A stretch of DNA of 64,000 nucleotides. Origin: Propionibacterium cyclohexanicum. GTDB taxonomy: Bacteria; Actinomycetota; Actinomycetes; Propionibacteriales; Propionibacteriaceae. Where the stretch lies: positions 186,001 to 250,000 of the forward strand of contig NZ_FOGZ01000001.1 of assembly GCF_900111365.1 (NCBI RefSeq), in the 5' to 3' direction. The position numbers and the translations under genes are program-made. The notes beneath the pieces are model-generated. The model searched no databases, was not told the DNA's origin, and saw nothing but the letters and a program-made list of their open reading frames with translations. Shown piece by piece: positions 26,662 through 38,481 of this stretch; positions within the stretch are counted from its first letter, which is position 1, and each line of letters starts with the position of its first letter.

Positions 26662-28254
26662 GTGTTCGACACACTCCAGGACCGCCTCGCCGAGACCTTC
26701 AAGTCATTGCGGGGCAAAGGGCGTCTCACCGACGCCGACATCGACTCCACCGCGCGCGAGATCCGCATCGCGCTGCTGGAGGCCGATGTCGCGCTCCCGG
26801 TCGTCAAGGAGTTTGTCTCCCGCGTCAAGGAGCGTGCCCACGGCGCCCAGCTGTCCAAGGCGCTCAACCCCAGTCAGCAGATCATCAAGATTGTCAATGA
26901 CGAGCTCATCGCCATCCTCGGCGGCTCCACCCGCACGATCCGCTTCTCGAAGGGCACGGAGGTCACCGTCATCCTGCTTGCCGGCCTCCAAGGTGCCGGT
27001 AAGACCACTCTGGCCGGCAAGCTGGGCCGGTGGCTCAAGGAACAGGGACACAGCCCGCTGCTCGTCGCGGCCGATCTCCAGCGCCCCAACGCCGTGCAGC
27101 AGCTGCAGGTGGTGGGCAAGCGGGCCGGTGTCCCGGTCTTCGCCCCCCAGCCGGGCAATGGCGTGGGCGATCCGGTGGAGGTGGCCAGGCAGTCGCTGGA
27201 GGAAGCCCATCACAAGCTCTACGACGTCGTCGTCGTCGACACCGCAGGCCGACTGGGCGTCGACGAGGAGATGATGGCCCAGGCCAGCCGGATCAAGGCC
27301 GCCGTCAGTCCGAACGAGACGCTGTTCGTCGTCGACGCGATGATCGGCCAGGATGCCGTGAACACCGCGAAGGCATTCGAGCAAGGAGTCGGCATCGATG
27401 CCGTCGTGCTCTCGAAACTCGACGGGGATGCCCGCGGTGGTGCGGCCCTGTCGATTGCCCGGGTGATCGACAAGCCCATCATGTTCGCCTCGAACGGCGA
27501 GCAGCTCGGCGATTTCGATCTCTTCCACCCCGACCGGATGGCCAGCCGCATCCTCGGCATGGGCGACGTCCTCACACTCATCGAGCAGGCCGAGAAGACC
27601 TTCGACGCGCAGGAGTCGCGGGCCAGCGCCGAGAAGCTCATGCGGGGACGCGGGGAGTTCGGCCTGCAGGACTTCCTCAACCAGCTCAAGCAGATCCGCA
27701 AGATGGGTCCGCTGTCGAAGATCTTCGGCATGCTGCCGGGCATGGGCGCGCAGATGAAGGATGCGGTGGACAATCTCGACGAGCGCGAGGTCGACCATCT
27801 GGAGGCCATCATCTTGTCGATGACGCCCGCCGAGCGGGCCGATGTGTCCATCCTCAACGGCTCGCGACGCGCACGGATCGCCAGGGGCGCGGGTGTCGAG
27901 GTGCACGACGTGAACCAGCTCGTCAACCGCTTCGTCGAGGCTCGCAAGATGATGCAGTCGATGGGCCCGATGATGGGAGGGGGACGGGGTGCGATGCCCG
28001 GTCTGCCTTCCGCGATGGGCGGCGGCCACCAGGCGCGCACCAGCAAGAAGAAGAGCAAGAAGAAGGGCAAGAACGGCGCTCCGGTGCGTCGCGGTGCCCA
28101 GCGCAACGCACCGGATGCCGGCCAGGGCAGTGCACCAGCCGGTGGCATGGCCTCGCCCGGTGGCCAGGCTCTTGGCCCGTTCGGCGCCCCGTCGCCCGGT
28201 GCCGCCGGGGACTTCGAGCTGCCTCCTGAACTGCGCAAGTACTTCGACAAGTGA
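26662..28254 (+). CDS. ffh: Signal recognition particle protein Ffh
   Basis: Ffh binds signal peptides and SRP RNA and targets nascent membrane proteins. The 530-residue product has the N domain, G domain (GLQGAGKTTLAGKLG near residue 108, ADLQRPNAVQQL, DTAGRLGVDEEMM, SKLDGDARGGA) and a methionine-rich M domain (KMGPLSKIFGMLPGMG, MMQSMGPMMGGG). The lysine- and glycine-rich tail is long. The GTG at 26662 matches the usual start (VFDTLQDRLAETFKSLRGKG) and lies after AAGGAA at 26649-26654. TATTCT (26624-26629) could be the -10, so unlike ftsY it has a short leader. Confidence 0.96.
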   Translation: MFDTLQDRLAETFKSLRGKGRLTDADIDSTAREIRIALLEADVALPVVKEFVSRVKERAHGAQLSKALNPSQQIIKIVNDELIAILGGSTRTIRFSKGTEVTVILLAGLQGAGKTTLAGKLGRWLKEQGHSPLLVAADLQRPNAVQQLQVVGKRAGVPVFAPQPGNGVGDPVEVARQSLEEAHHKLYDVVVVDTAGRLGVDEEMMAQASRIKAAVSPNETLFVVDAMIGQDAVNTAKAFEQGVGIDAVVLSKLDGDARGGAALSIARVIDKPIMFASNGEQLGDFDLFHPDRMASRILGMGDVLTLIEQAEKTFDAQESRASAEKLMRGRGEFGLQDFLNQLKQIRKMGPLSKIFGMLPGMGAQMKDAVDNLDEREVDHLEAIILSMTPAERADVSILNGSRRARIARGAGVEVHDVNQLVNRFVEARKMMQSMGPMMGGGRGAMPGLPSAMGGGHQARTSKKKSKKKGKNGAPVRRGAQRNAPDAGQGSAPAGGMASPGGQALGPFGAPSPGAAGDFELPPELRKYFDK

Positions 28255-28269
28255 CAGGTACGTCGGCTG

Positions 28270-29415
28270 GTGACAGACAACTCGGCAGGTGAGTTCCATG
28301 CGATGATCGCGGCCTCGCCGGCAGGTTCCGGCAGATCCGTGGGCGGTGCGTGGCATGTGCACGGCGTCGTGCTCCCCGAGGAGCAGCCGCGTGATCTGTG
28401 GATCGACGACGGGCGGGTGGTCGAGGGCCCCGTCGCGGGAGCGCGGGAGCTTGACCGGCACTGCTGGGTGCTTCCTGGCTTCGTCGACGCGCACTGTCAC
28501 ATCGGACTTGGGCCCCAGGGAGCAGTGAGCATCGGCGACGCCCGCCAGCAGGCCCGCACCGACCGCGACGCCGGTACGCTGCTGGTCCGCGATGCCGGAT
28601 CGCCCATCGACACGCATCTGTTCGACAACGAGCCCGACCTGCCGCGGCTCATCAGGGCCGGGCGCCACATCGCCCGGCCGCGCCGCTATCTGCGAGGATT
28701 CGCCGTCGAGATCGAACCCGAACAGCTGATCGACGAGGTGGACCGCCAGGCCCGCCGCTCGGACGGCTGGGTCAAGCTGGTGGGCGACTGGATCGACCGC
28801 GGCACGGGCGACCTGGCGCCGCTGTGGGAGCCAGCCATCGCGGCGCGCGCCATCGGGCGGGCCCACGAGCTGGGCTGCCGGGTCACGGCACACTGCTTCG
28901 GCGAGCAATCCGTGGCCGAACTGGTGGGGGCTGGAATCGACTGCATCGAACATGGCACCGGGGTGAGCCCGGCGGTCATCGACGAGATGGCGCGGCGCCA
29001 GGTGGCTATGGTCCCCACCCTTGTCAACATCGAGAACTTCCCGGCGATCGCCGACTCGGGCCAGGCGCGCTATCCGCGATACGCCCAGCACATGCGAAAG
29101 CTCTATCACGGGCATCTGGACCGGATGCGGGCCGCACGGGAGGCCGGCGTGCCCCTCTATGCCGGCACGGACGCCGGAGGCACCATCCATCACGGCCGGA
29201 TCGGCGACGAGATCGTCGCGCTCGGACAGCTGGGTGACGCGCAGTTCGCGCTCGGTGCGGCGTCCTGGCGCTCTCGGGGCTGGCTCGGCGCGCCCGGGCT
29301 GGGGGTGGGGGAGAGTGCCGATCTGGTGATCTTCGACGCTGACCCGCGCCCCGACCTGAGGGTGTGCCGGCGTCCGTGCGCCGTGATGCTGAGAGGTCGT
29401 CTGCGGTCGCGCTGA
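28270..29415 (+). CDS. Metal-dependent amidohydrolase
   Basis: The 381-residue protein fits the amidohydrolase superfamily (imidazolonepropionase/prolidase-like branch). A small N-terminal beta-sandwich segment with [16 protein letters not shown] precedes the metal site [13 protein letters not shown] holds the probable bridging lysine, with histidines in VTAHCFGE and CIEHGTG and the catalytic Asp in YAGTDAGG. The C-terminal segment returns to the sandwich ([12 protein letters not shown]). Substrate is unknown. It starts 15 bases after ffh and ends before the rpsP promoter, so it is probably expressed with ffh, though functionally unrelated. The GTG at 28270 is tentative, since no strong ribosome-binding site is visible. 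Confidence 0.82.
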   Translation: MTDNSAGEFHAMIAASPAGSGRSVGGAWHVHGVVLPEEQPRDLWIDDGRVVEGPVAGARELDRHCWVLPGFVDAHCHIGLGPQGAVSIGDARQQARTDRDAGTLLVRDAGSPIDTHLFDNEPDLPRLIRAGRHIARPRRYLRGFAVEIEPEQLIDEVDRQARRSDGWVKLVGDWIDRGTGDLAPLWEPAIAARAIGRAHELGCRVTAHCFGEQSVAELVGAGIDCIEHGTGVSPAVIDEMARRQVAMVPTLVNIENFPAIADSGQARYPRYAQHMRKLYHGHLDRMRAAREAGVPLYAGTDAGGTIHHGRIGDEIVALGQLGDAQFALGAASWRSRGWLGAPGLGVGESADLVIFDADPRPDLRVCRRPCAVMLRGRLRSR

Positions 29416-29611
29416 CGGCGGGTCCGGGGTGAATTCTCGCCCGTCCCCACAATCTGGCACAATGGACGATGCATCTGTGCCATGGTGCCCTCTCACGCCA
29501 TGCGCATGGAGACCACTGGACGGCTTCGACGTGTCCCCACGCGCCGGATCGCGGCCACCAAACCCGTCCCGGGGCAGTTCCCGGGCATTCGTCACAGGAG
29601 AAACCACACTC

Positions 29612-30052
29612 GTGGCCACCAAGATTCGTCTCAAGAGGTTCGGCAAGATCCGCGAGCCGCACTACCGCGTCATCGTCATCGACTCGCGCGCCAAGCGCGA
29701 CGGCCGGGCCATCGAGGTGCTCGGCCAGTACCATCCGAAGAGCGATCCCTCGGTCATCAAGATCGATTCCGAGCGCGCACAGTACTGGCTCGGCGTCGGC
29801 GCCCAACCCACCGAGGCCGTTGTCGCGCTGTTCAGGCGCACGGGGGACTGGCAGAAGTTCACCGGCGACGATTCGATCCCCTCGGGTGTCGACGAGCAGC
29901 CGGCCAAGCCCGACAAGCTGGCCGCTTTCAACGCCGCCCTGGCCGAGGCCGATGGTGAGCCCACCGCCAGCGCCATCAGCACCAAGAGGTCCAAGGGCGC
30001 CGGCGAGGACGCCCCGGCCGCCGATTCCGAGCCCGCTGCCACCGAGGCCTGA
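29612..30052 (+). CDS. rpsP: 30S ribosomal protein S16
   Basis: The 146-residue protein begins [20 protein letters not shown], the S16 signature, and has a C-terminal Ala/Lys/Asp-rich extension common in Actinobacteria. The GTG at 29612 follows AGGAG at 29596-29600 with a rather long spacing of 11 bases. The 196 bases before it contain CACAAT (29457-29462), a possible -10, leaving a leader of about 140 nt. It heads the conserved rpsP-khpA-rimM-trmD operon. Confidence 0.95.
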   Translation: MATKIRLKRFGKIREPHYRVIVIDSRAKRDGRAIEVLGQYHPKSDPSVIKIDSERAQYWLGVGAQPTEAVVALFRRTGDWQKFTGDDSIPSGVDEQPAKPDKLAAFNAALAEADGEPTASAISTKRSKGAGEDAPAADSEPAATEA

Positions 30053-30054
30053 GC

Positions 30055-30309
30055 GTGCTGTCGCAGGCTTTGGAACATCTCGTCTCGGGGATCGTCACGC
30101 ATCCCGGCGACGTGGTGGTCCGGGACAAGGAGTTGCGTCGCGGCAGGATGCTCGAGGTGCGCGTCCACCCCGACGACATCGGCAAGGTCATCGGTCGGCA
30201 GGGGCGCACTGCGACGGCGCTGCGCACGGTCATGTCTGCCCTGGCCGGACACGAGCAGTTGCGCATCGACTTCGTCGACGTCGAGCGCCACGGCCCGCGT
30301 CGGCGCTGA
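30055..30309 (+). CDS. khpA: KH-domain RNA-binding protein KhpA
   Basis: KhpA is a single-KH-domain RNA-binding protein (84 residues) usually encoded between rpsP and rimM. The GxxG loop is in VIGRQGRTATALRTVMSAL. The GTG start is two bases after the rpsP stop, so translation is probably coupled. In Firmicutes, KhpA and KhpB act together in cell elongation; the actinobacterial role is less clear. Confidence 0.93.
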   Translation: MLSQALEHLVSGIVTHPGDVVVRDKELRRGRMLEVRVHPDDIGKVIGRQGRTATALRTVMSALAGHEQLRIDFVDVERHGPRRR

Positions 30310-30315
30310 GGCGCC

Positions 30316-30864
30316 ATGGCGGGCACGGTGGAGATCGTCGTCGCCGTCGTGGGCAGGCCCCACGGCGTGCGCGGCGAGGTGAGCCTCACGCTGCGCACCG
30401 ACGAGCCCGAGAGGCGTCTGGGGCCCGGCCAGAACCTTCTCGTCGAGGGTTCGCGCCGGGCCCTGCGCATCGCCTCGAGGAGCTGGTCAGCTGGCCATCT
30501 GTTTGTCAGCTTCGAGGGGGTCGGCGACCGCACGAGTGCAGAAGAGCTGCGCGGTGCCGTCCTGCTGGCCGAGGTACCCGCCGAGGAGACTCCCGAGCAC
30601 GACGACGAGTACTACGACCGCCAGCTCGTGGGACTGGACGTGCGTGACGCCCAGGGAACGTCCGTGGGCACCATCGGCGAGGTTCTCCATATGCCTGCCC
30701 AGGACCTGTTGAGCGTGCGTACCGACGCCGGTGCCCGGCTCGTGCCCTTCGTCTCGGCGCTGGTCCCGCTGGTCGACCTCGCGCAGGGTTTCGTCCAGCT
30801 GGCCGATGTCCCCGGGCTGGTGGACGACCGGGCAATCGACGACGGTAGTGGTGGCGGTGAGTGA
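30316..30864 (+). CDS. rimM: Ribosome maturation factor RimM
   Basis: RimM binds S19 and helps 16S rRNA 3'-domain maturation in the 30S subunit. The 182-residue protein starts [20 protein letters not shown], the family signature, and has the C-terminal PRC-barrel region ([28 protein letters not shown]). It lies six bases after khpA and overlaps trmD by eight bases. Confidence 0.95.
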   Translation: MAGTVEIVVAVVGRPHGVRGEVSLTLRTDEPERRLGPGQNLLVEGSRRALRIASRSWSAGHLFVSFEGVGDRTSAEELRGAVLLAEVPAEETPEHDDEYYDRQLVGLDVRDAQGTSVGTIGEVLHMPAQDLLSVRTDAGARLVPFVSALVPLVDLAQGFVQLADVPGLVDDRAIDDGSGGGE

Positions 30865-31609
30865 GGAGCGGGCGGCGCGCCCGGCACTGCGCCTGGACAC
30901 GATCAGCATCTTCCCGCAGTACTTCGATGTGCTGCGGCTCAGCCTCATCGGCAAGGCCCTGGCCGCCGGGCTCATCGAGCTTCACACCCACGATCTGCGC
31001 GAGTTCACCCACGACCGCCACCGCACCGTCGACGACACCCCCTATGGCGGTGGGGCGGGCATGGTCATGAAGCCCGAACCGTGGGGTGAGGCGCTCGATG
31101 CGCTGCTCGGGAGCTGTCCGCCGGGCACGGAGCGGCCGGTCCTCGTCTTCACCACGCCCTCCGGCGAGCCCTTCACCCAACGGGTTGCTGGGCAGCTGGC
31201 CAGTGCCCCCAGACTCGCCTTCGCCTGCGGACGCTACGAGGGCATCGACAAGCGGGTCATGGTCTGGGCTCGCGAGTACTTCGAGGTGCGCGAGCTGAGC
31301 CTGGGCGACTACGTTCTCAACGGCGGCGAGGTGGCGGCGCTCGCCATGATCGAGGCGATCGTGCGGCTGGTCCCCGGGGTGATCGGGAACCCGGAGTCGC
31401 TGGTCGAGGAGTCGTACTCACCGCACACCGAGGGGATGCTGGAGTACCCGGTGTACACCAAGCCTGCGCGCTGGCGCGGGCTCGACGTGCCGCCAGTGCT
31501 GCTGTCGGGCGACCACGGCGCGGTTGACGACTGGCGGGCGGCCCGCTCCCTGGAGACCACTCGGGCGCGCCGTCCCGATCTGCTGGGCCAGCCACCCTCA
31601 CGCAGCTGA
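30857..31609 (+). CDS. trmD: tRNA (guanine-N1-)-methyltransferase TrmD
   Basis: TrmD makes m1G37 in tRNA, preventing frameshifts. The 250-residue protein shows [11 protein letters not shown] at the start, [17 protein letters not shown], the trefoil-knot SAM site ([30 protein letters not shown]) and VLLSGDH near the end. The GTG at 30857 overlaps the rimM stop; GTGs at 30848 and 30851 are possible but give a longer, unconserved N-terminus. It is the last gene of the operon and converges with the hydrolase gene. Confidence 0.95.
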   Translation: MSEERAARPALRLDTISIFPQYFDVLRLSLIGKALAAGLIELHTHDLREFTHDRHRTVDDTPYGGGAGMVMKPEPWGEALDALLGSCPPGTERPVLVFTTPSGEPFTQRVAGQLASAPRLAFACGRYEGIDKRVMVWAREYFEVRELSLGDYVLNGGEVAALAMIEAIVRLVPGVIGNPESLVEESYSPHTEGMLEYPVYTKPARWRGLDVPPVLLSGDHGAVDDWRAARSLETTRARRPDLLGQPPSRS

Positions 31610-31623
31610 GTGCTGCCCCGGCG

Positions 31624-32340
31624 TCAACGACCCGGGTGCGATGCGCCGGCACGACGCGCGAGCCAGCGGGCGCACAGCCCGGGCCAGGGCTCGGCTTGCG
31701 AATGCTCGGCCAGGCCCAGTCCGTGTGCCCCGTGCTCGAAGACGTGCAACTCCACCGGCACTCCCGCGCGCCGGCAGGCAGCGGTGTAGCGCAGTGAGTG
31801 GGAGACCGGAACGCTCGGGTCGTCGGCGGTGTGCCATATGAAGGCCGGCGGGGTGGCGGCGCCTACCACGGTGTCCACGCTGAAATGGGTTCTCGTCGCG
31901 TCGTCCGGCGTGGGGCCGAGCAGGTTTGCGGTCGACAGCTCATGGCCCTGGGCGTCCATCGCGATGACGGGATAGCCGAGTACGCTGAAGGCCGGGGGCA
32001 CGGCGGCGCAGCCGTAGGCCTGCGGGGTGGAGCACATCGCTGCAAGGTGGCCTCCTGCAGAGAACCCGGCGATCCCGACCGTGCGGCCACGCCAGGACGG
32101 CTGGCGGCGCAGCTCGTCGAAGGCCTCCATTGCGGCATCGAAAGGCGCCGGATGCCGCTGCCCCACCGGGTAGTCCAGCACTGCTGCGCTGACTCCCACC
32201 GAGGCGAACCAGCGGGCCACCGGCTCCCCCTCGTGATCGGCGATCATCTCGTAGGCCCCGCCCGGCGCGATCGCCACTGCCAGACCCAGGTCCGCGTCCC
32301 GATCGGCGTCGATCCGGAAGCTCACCTCGCATCTGGGCAT
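31624..32340 (-). CDS. Alpha/beta hydrolase, esterase-like
   Basis: This 238-residue protein fits the alpha/beta hydrolases of the BD-FAE/acetylxylan esterase-like group. It has an N-terminal oxyanion-type AIAPGGAYE, the nucleophile elbow GFSAGGH (Ser), the Asp in HTADDPSVP and the His in EHGAHGLGL. The substrate is unknown, with short acyl esters on sugars as the family tendency. The ATG at 32340 follows TAGTCT (32347-32352 on this strand) by six bases, a leaderless start. It is divergent from sdhC. Confidence 0.82.
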   Translation of the reverse strand: MPRCEVSFRIDADRDADLGLAVAIAPGGAYEMIADHEGEPVARWFASVGVSAAVLDYPVGQRHPAPFDAAMEAFDELRRQPSWRGRTVGIAGFSAGGHLAAMCSTPQAYGCAAVPPAFSVLGYPVIAMDAQGHELSTANLLGPTPDDATRTHFSVDTVVGAATPPAFIWHTADDPSVPVSHSLRYTAACRRAGVPVELHVFEHGAHGLGLAEHSQAEPWPGLCARWLARRAGASHPGR

Positions 32341-32346
32341 GCCCTG

Positions 32347-32454
32347 AGACTAGCAACGTCGAGACGCCCGGTGACCAGCAGATGAGAAGGCCAACCGCGC
32401 AGCCGCGCACCAGCGCGAGGCGGTGTCTCGAACGAGGAGGGCGTGATCTAGTGT
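32347..32454. promoter_or_regulatory. Divergent leaderless promoters of the esterase gene and sdhC
   Basis: The minus-strand TAGTCT (32347-32352) ends six bases before the ATG at 32340. The plus-strand TAGTGT (32449-32454) ends six bases before the GTG at 32461. Neither gene shows a Shine-Dalgarno sequence. Confidence 0.62.
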
Positions 32455-32460
32455 GTTGCC

Positions 32461-33197
32461 GTGGCAACTCTAACTACTCTCTCCGCGGACACGACCCCGC
32501 AGAGCAGGGCGCTTCGGTCGTCGGTGACCAAGAAGTTCGCGATGTCGATCACCGGAATGATCTTGGTCGCCTTCCTGCTCATGCACATGTTCGGCAACCT
32601 GAAGCTGCTCATCAGTGGTGCGGACTTCGACGCCTACGCCCATTACCTGAGGCACTTTCTCGAGCCGGTTCTCCCTCCGTACTTCTTCCTCACGATCTTC
32701 CGGCTGGTTATCGCCGCGGCCGTCCTCATTCATGTCGTCATGGCGCTGCACCTGGTGATCCGTGACACTGTTCGGCATGCGCATTCGGCTGGTCTGAGCG
32801 TGCGCCGGTACACGATGCGCCGCTACCTCGAGGGCAGCTTCGCGGCACGCACGATGATCTGGAGCGGGCTCATCGTCTTGCTGTTCATCCCCTTCCATCT
32901 GTTCATGTTCACTGACCAGATCATCAAGATCGGCTACTCCGATCCGTCGACGCCGTCCCATCTGCGAGTGGTCTTCGCCTTCCAGAACTGGGGCATCTAC
33001 GCGATCTACTTCGTCGCCATGGCGGCGGTCTCCCTGCACGTGTGGCACGGGTTCTACTCGGCCATGTGCACACTGGGCTGGCGCGTGGGGCACTCCTCGA
33101 CGGTGGTCATCAAGGCATGCTCCTGGATCGTCGCCTTTCTCATCTTCGCCGGGTTCATGTTGGTCCCGACCCTCATCGCGTTTGGAGTGATCAACTC

Positions 33198-33201
<4 letters not shown>
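32461..33201 (+). CDS. sdhC: Succinate dehydrogenase cytochrome b subunit
   Basis: This 246-residue protein is the single membrane anchor of a Bacillus/Wolinella-type complex (type B). It has five membrane helices and histidines suited to binding two b hemes ([38 protein letters not shown]). It passes electrons between the SdhAB head and menaquinone. The GTG start is leaderless and is the first codon of the sdhCAB operon; its stop overlaps sdhA as GTGA. In propionic fermentation the same enzyme type can run as fumarate reductase; the direction cannot be read from sequence. Confidence 0.93.
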
Positions 33202-35230
<2,029 letters not shown>

Positions 35231-35234
<4 letters not shown>

Positions 35235-35998
35235 AGCTGACACTGAACATCTGGCGCCAGGCGAACGCGGAGTCCACCGGCGCGATGAAGACCTACCAGA
35301 TCGACGGCATCAGCCCCGACATGTCCTTCCTGGAGATGCTCGATCAGCTCAACGAGGATCTCACCGAGAAGAACGAGGAGCCGGTTGCCTTCGACTCGGA
35401 CTGTCGTGAGGGCATCTGCGGCATGTGCGGCGTCGTCATCAACGGCACAGCCCATGGCCGCGGTGTCTCTCCGGTGCGCACCACCACGTGCCAGCTCCAC
35501 ATGCGCTGGTTCAAGGATGGCGACACCATCACCATCGAGCCCTGGAAGGCCGGCGCATTTCCGGTCGTCAAGGACCTTGTCGTGGACCGCTCCGCCCTCG
35601 ATCACATCATCGAAGCCGGCGGCTTCGTGTCGGTGAACACCGGCGCCGCGCCGGACGCGCATGCCACGCCCATCTCGAAGTTCAAGGCGGATCGGGCCTT
35701 CGATGCAGCCACCTGCATCGGCTGTGGCGCCTGCGTGGCGGCCTGCCCGAACGGCTCGGCCATGCTGTTCACCTCGGCGAAGGTGGCCCATCTGGCCAAC
35801 CTTCCCCAGGGGCAGCCCGAGCGCAAGCTGCGTGTCAAGAACATGATGGCCCAGCACGATGCCGAGGGGCTGGGGCACTGCACGAATATCGGCGAGTGCG
35901 CGGCCGTGTGCCCCAAGGGCATCACGCTGGACAGCATCACCCAGCTGAACCGCGACTTCATCGCGTCGCTGTTCAGCGGTGTCGGCAAGGCCCAGTAG
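35231..35998 (+). CDS. sdhB: Succinate dehydrogenase iron-sulfur subunit
   Basis: The 255-residue protein carries the three electron-relay clusters: [2Fe-2S] ligands in [11 protein letters not shown] with a later Cys (TTCQLH), [4Fe-4S] in [16 protein letters not shown], and [3Fe-4S] in [15 protein letters not shown]. It links SdhA to the cytochrome b anchor. The GTG at 35231 overlaps the sdhA stop (GTGA) and has GGAG upstream. It is the last operon gene, followed by a strong hairpin. Confidence 0.96.
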
Positions 35999-36004
35999 GA
36001 CGAC

Positions 36005-36051
36005 CGGCAGGTCAGGAGGCGGGTTCTCGCTACTCGCCTCCTGACCTGCCG
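36005..36051 (+). terminator. Hairpin terminator of sdhCAB
   Basis: CGGCAGGTCAGGAGGCG (36005-36021) pairs perfectly with 36035-36051 around a 13-base loop, seven bases after the sdhB stop. There is no T-tract. Confidence 0.75.
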
Positions 36052-36108
36052 TGATGCCCGGTCACTCGACGGCGAGTCGTCGGCGCCCGGGCATCCACCG
36101 GCGAGTGA

Positions 36109-36138
36109 TTGGTGTCAGCGCTCCTGGTGTGCAAGAAT
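36109..36138 (+). promoter_or_regulatory. Putative promoter of rplS
   Basis: TTGGTG (36109-36114) and AAGAAT (36133-36138) are 18 bases apart. Transcription would start near 36145 and leave a leader of about 100 nt before rplS. Confidence 0.45.
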
Positions 36139-36244
36139 GGCTGGTCGTTGCGGTTCATGGCTCCTGCCACGGGGGGACTGCCCAGAACCCAGCACCAATC
36201 GTGATCTGTCAACGGGTGACCTGTGGCACCGGCGAGGAAACACT

Positions 36245-36601
36245 ATGACCAACAGCCTCATTGCCGCGCTCGACGAGGAATCATTGCGCGATGACATTCC
36301 TGCCTTCCGCGTCGGCGATTCGGTGCGAGTCCACGTGAAGGTGGTCGAGGGCAACAAGTCCCGCATCCAGGTCTTCGCCGGTGTGGTCATCTCCCTCGAT
36401 GGGGCAGGTGTGCAGGAGACCTTCACGGTGCGCAAGGTGTCCTATGGATGCGGCGTGGAGCGTACCTTCCCCTTGCACAGCCCGATCATCGACCACATCG
36501 AGGTCGAGCGTCGCGGTGATGTGCGACGCGCCAAGCTCTACTACCTGCGCGGTCTGCGCGGCAAGGCCGCGAAGATCAAGGAGAAGCGCGAGAACGCGTG
36601 A
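36245..36601 (+). CDS. rplS: 50S ribosomal protein L19
   Basis: The 118-residue protein has the L19 pattern ([62 protein letters not shown]). The ATG at 36245 follows GAGGAAA by six bases. Its stop overlaps the start of lepB as GTGA, the common rplS-lepB coupling in Actinobacteria. Confidence 0.96.
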   Translation: MTNSLIAALDEESLRDDIPAFRVGDSVRVHVKVVEGNKSRIQVFAGVVISLDGAGVQETFTVRKVSYGCGVERTFPLHSPIIDHIEVERRGDVRRAKLYYLRGLRGKAAKIKEKRENA

Positions 36602-37386
36602 GCCAGCCGGCTGCGGCACCCGATCCGAACGGTGCCACCGACAAGCCGAAGAAACCCCAGCGCAAGCAGGGTTTCTTCGGCTTTCTGGGCGAGTTCGCGC
36701 TCATCGTCCTCATCGCCTTGGTGATCTCGGCGCTCATCCGCAGCTTCCTCGTGCAGCTGTTCATCATTCCCTCGGCCTCGATGGAGAACACCTTGGCCAT
36801 CGGCGACCGCGTCGTCGTGGTGAAGACCGCAAGCTATCACCGCGGTGACGTGGTGGTCTTCAAGGATCCCGACAACTGGCTGGAGAGCACCCCAGTGTCG
36901 GTGGGTCCCGTCCGCGAGGTCTTCGAGTTCCTCGGTATCGCACCCGCGTCGTCCACCGACCATCTGGTCAAGCGGGTGATCGGTGTCCCCGGTGACCACG
37001 TGCGCTGCTGCACCGCGACCGGACAGATCGCGGTCAATGGGGTGGCGCTCGACGAGCGCTCCTATCTCTACTCGGCCAATGGAGTGCAGGTGCGACCCAG
37101 CGACATCAACTTCGATGTCGTCGTGCCCGCCGGAGAGGTCTTCGTGCTGGGCGACAATCGCAGTGACTCGCGGGACTCGCGATACCACCTGTGCGATGCT
37201 GTCGGGGCGAACCAGACGCCGGGTCAGAACGCCTTTGTGCCCGAGTCCGATATCACGGGGCCAGTGGTGGGCATTGCGATGCCCTTCGACCGGCTGACCC
37301 GCTTCCACATCCCGGCAAGCTTCGCCTCGGTGCCTGCCCCGGGTCCCGCGCCGGCCACCCCGGTCGTCACCGAGAAGCCCTGCTGA
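36598..37386 (+). CDS. lepB: Signal peptidase I
   Basis: LepB cleaves signal peptides of exported proteins. The 262-residue protein has a cytoplasmic Lys/Pro-rich N-terminus, one membrane helix (about residues 32-55), the Ser nucleophile in [10 protein letters not shown] (about residue 60), the general-base Lys in [11 protein letters not shown] (about residue 124), and box [13 protein letters not shown] proline-rich tail follows. The GTG overlaps the rplS stop. Confidence 0.95.
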   Translation: MSQPAAAPDPNGATDKPKKPQRKQGFFGFLGEFALIVLIALVISALIRSFLVQLFIIPSASMENTLAIGDRVVVVKTASYHRGDVVVFKDPDNWLESTPVSVGPVREVFEFLGIAPASSTDHLVKRVIGVPGDHVRCCTATGQIAVNGVALDERSYLYSANGVQVRPSDINFDVVVPAGEVFVLGDNRSDSRDSRYHLCDAVGANQTPGQNAFVPESDITGPVVGIAMPFDRLTRFHIPASFASVPAPGPAPATPVVTEKPC

Positions 37387-37395
37387 CCTGCACCG

Positions 37396-38031
37396 ATGAG
37401 CGGTGCCGCACTCGTCTCCCGCTACGAGACCGCGCTGTGCGCGGCAGGTCTTGGCCCGGTGGCGGGCGCTGACGAGGCTGGGCGCGGGGCCTGTGCCGGC
37501 CCTCTGGTCGCTGCTGCGGTTGTCTTGGACGACCGCCCCGAGTGTCGAATCGAAGGCCTGCGCGACTCCAAGCTGCTGCGTCCGGCGGCCCGAGAGCGGC
37601 TCTACGGCCAGATCACCGAGAAGGCCGTGTCATGGGCTGCCGTGAGCGTCGAGCCCCGTGAGTGCGATCGGCTCGGTATGCAGGAGGCCGACCTGCAGGG
37701 CTTGCGGCGGGCGCTGTGCCGTCTCGGCACGGTTCCCGGATTCGTCATCACCGATGGCTTCGGGGTGGAAGGGCTCACGGTGCCCGCACTGGGCATGTGG
37801 AAGGCGGATCAGGTGTGCGCCGCCGTGGCGGCGGCATCGATCATCGCCAAGGTGACCCGGGACAGGGTCATGGTGGCGGCGGACAGCGACTTTCCCGGTT
37901 ATGGCTTCGCGATCCACAAGGGCTACCCGACGGCTGAGCACCAGCGTCGGCTGGAAACCCTGGGGCCCTGCGCGCTGCACAGGCGCAGCTACGCGAACGT
38001 CCGGAGAGCGGCTAGGCTGGTCGAACCATGA
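37396..38031 (+). CDS. rnhB: Ribonuclease HII
   Basis: RNase HII removes ribonucleotides and RNA from RNA-DNA hybrids. The 211-residue protein has the catalytic Asp-Glu pair in GADEAGRGACAGPLVAAAV, later acidic residues (FVITDGF, SDFPGYGFAIHKGYPT), and KADQVCAAVAAASIIAKV. It begins nine bases after lepB and overlaps the DUF2469 start as ATGA. Confidence 0.95.
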   Translation: MSGAALVSRYETALCAAGLGPVAGADEAGRGACAGPLVAAAVVLDDRPECRIEGLRDSKLLRPAARERLYGQITEKAVSWAAVSVEPRECDRLGMQEADLQGLRRALCRLGTVPGFVITDGFGVEGLTVPALGMWKADQVCAAVAAASIIAKVTRDRVMVAADSDFPGYGFAIHKGYPTAEHQRRLETLGPCALHRRSYANVRRAARLVEP

Positions 38032-38342
38032 GCAGCGCCGATGATCTGGATGCCTACGAGAGCAAGCTCGAGCTTGATCTGTACCGCGAGTACAAGGACG
38101 TCGTCAACATCTTCAAGTACGCCGTGGAGACCGAGAGGCGCTTCTACCTGTGCAACGCCGTCGATCTCAAGGTGCGTACCGAGGGCGGCGACGTGTACTA
38201 CGAGGTGTCGATGCGCGATGCGTGGGTGTGGGACATGTACCGGCCCACACGTTTCGTGAAGTCGGCGAAGGTGCTCACCTTCCGCGATGTCTCCATCGAG
38301 GAGATCCAGCACAGCGACCTGGAGGTTCCCGAGGGGGACTGA
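38028..38342 (+). CDS. DUF2469 protein
   Basis: This 104-residue acidic protein (start SSADDLDAYESKLELDLYRE, later FKYAVETERRFYLCN and DVYYEVSMRDAWVWDMY) belongs to DUF2469, a small actinobacterial family normally found between rnhB and yraN, as here. Function is unknown. Besides the ATGA overlap with rnhB, TAGGCT (38013-38018) lies nine bases upstream, so it may also have its own near-leaderless promoter. Confidence 0.92.
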   Translation: MSSADDLDAYESKLELDLYREYKDVVNIFKYAVETERRFYLCNAVDLKVRTEGGDVYYEVSMRDAWVWDMYRPTRFVKSAKVLTFRDVSIEEIQHSDLEVPEGD

Positions 38343-38481
38343 TCCGCGGCGGCCACCAACCAACAGGCGTCATCGAGGGCGTCAAGCCCTGTGGATGATG
38401 GCCCCGAGCCTTGTCCCCGGCAAGCGGGCACATGGTGTGGAGTCGCCGGATTCACCAACACTCCTGGCGGAGGTGGTGATC

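Noticed and set aside
26704-29646. A 980-codon open frame on the minus strand opposite ffh and the amidohydrolase gene
   Set aside because: It is antisense to two secure genes, rich in Arg, His, Asp and Gly, and has no family motifs; such frames are common opposite GC-rich codons.
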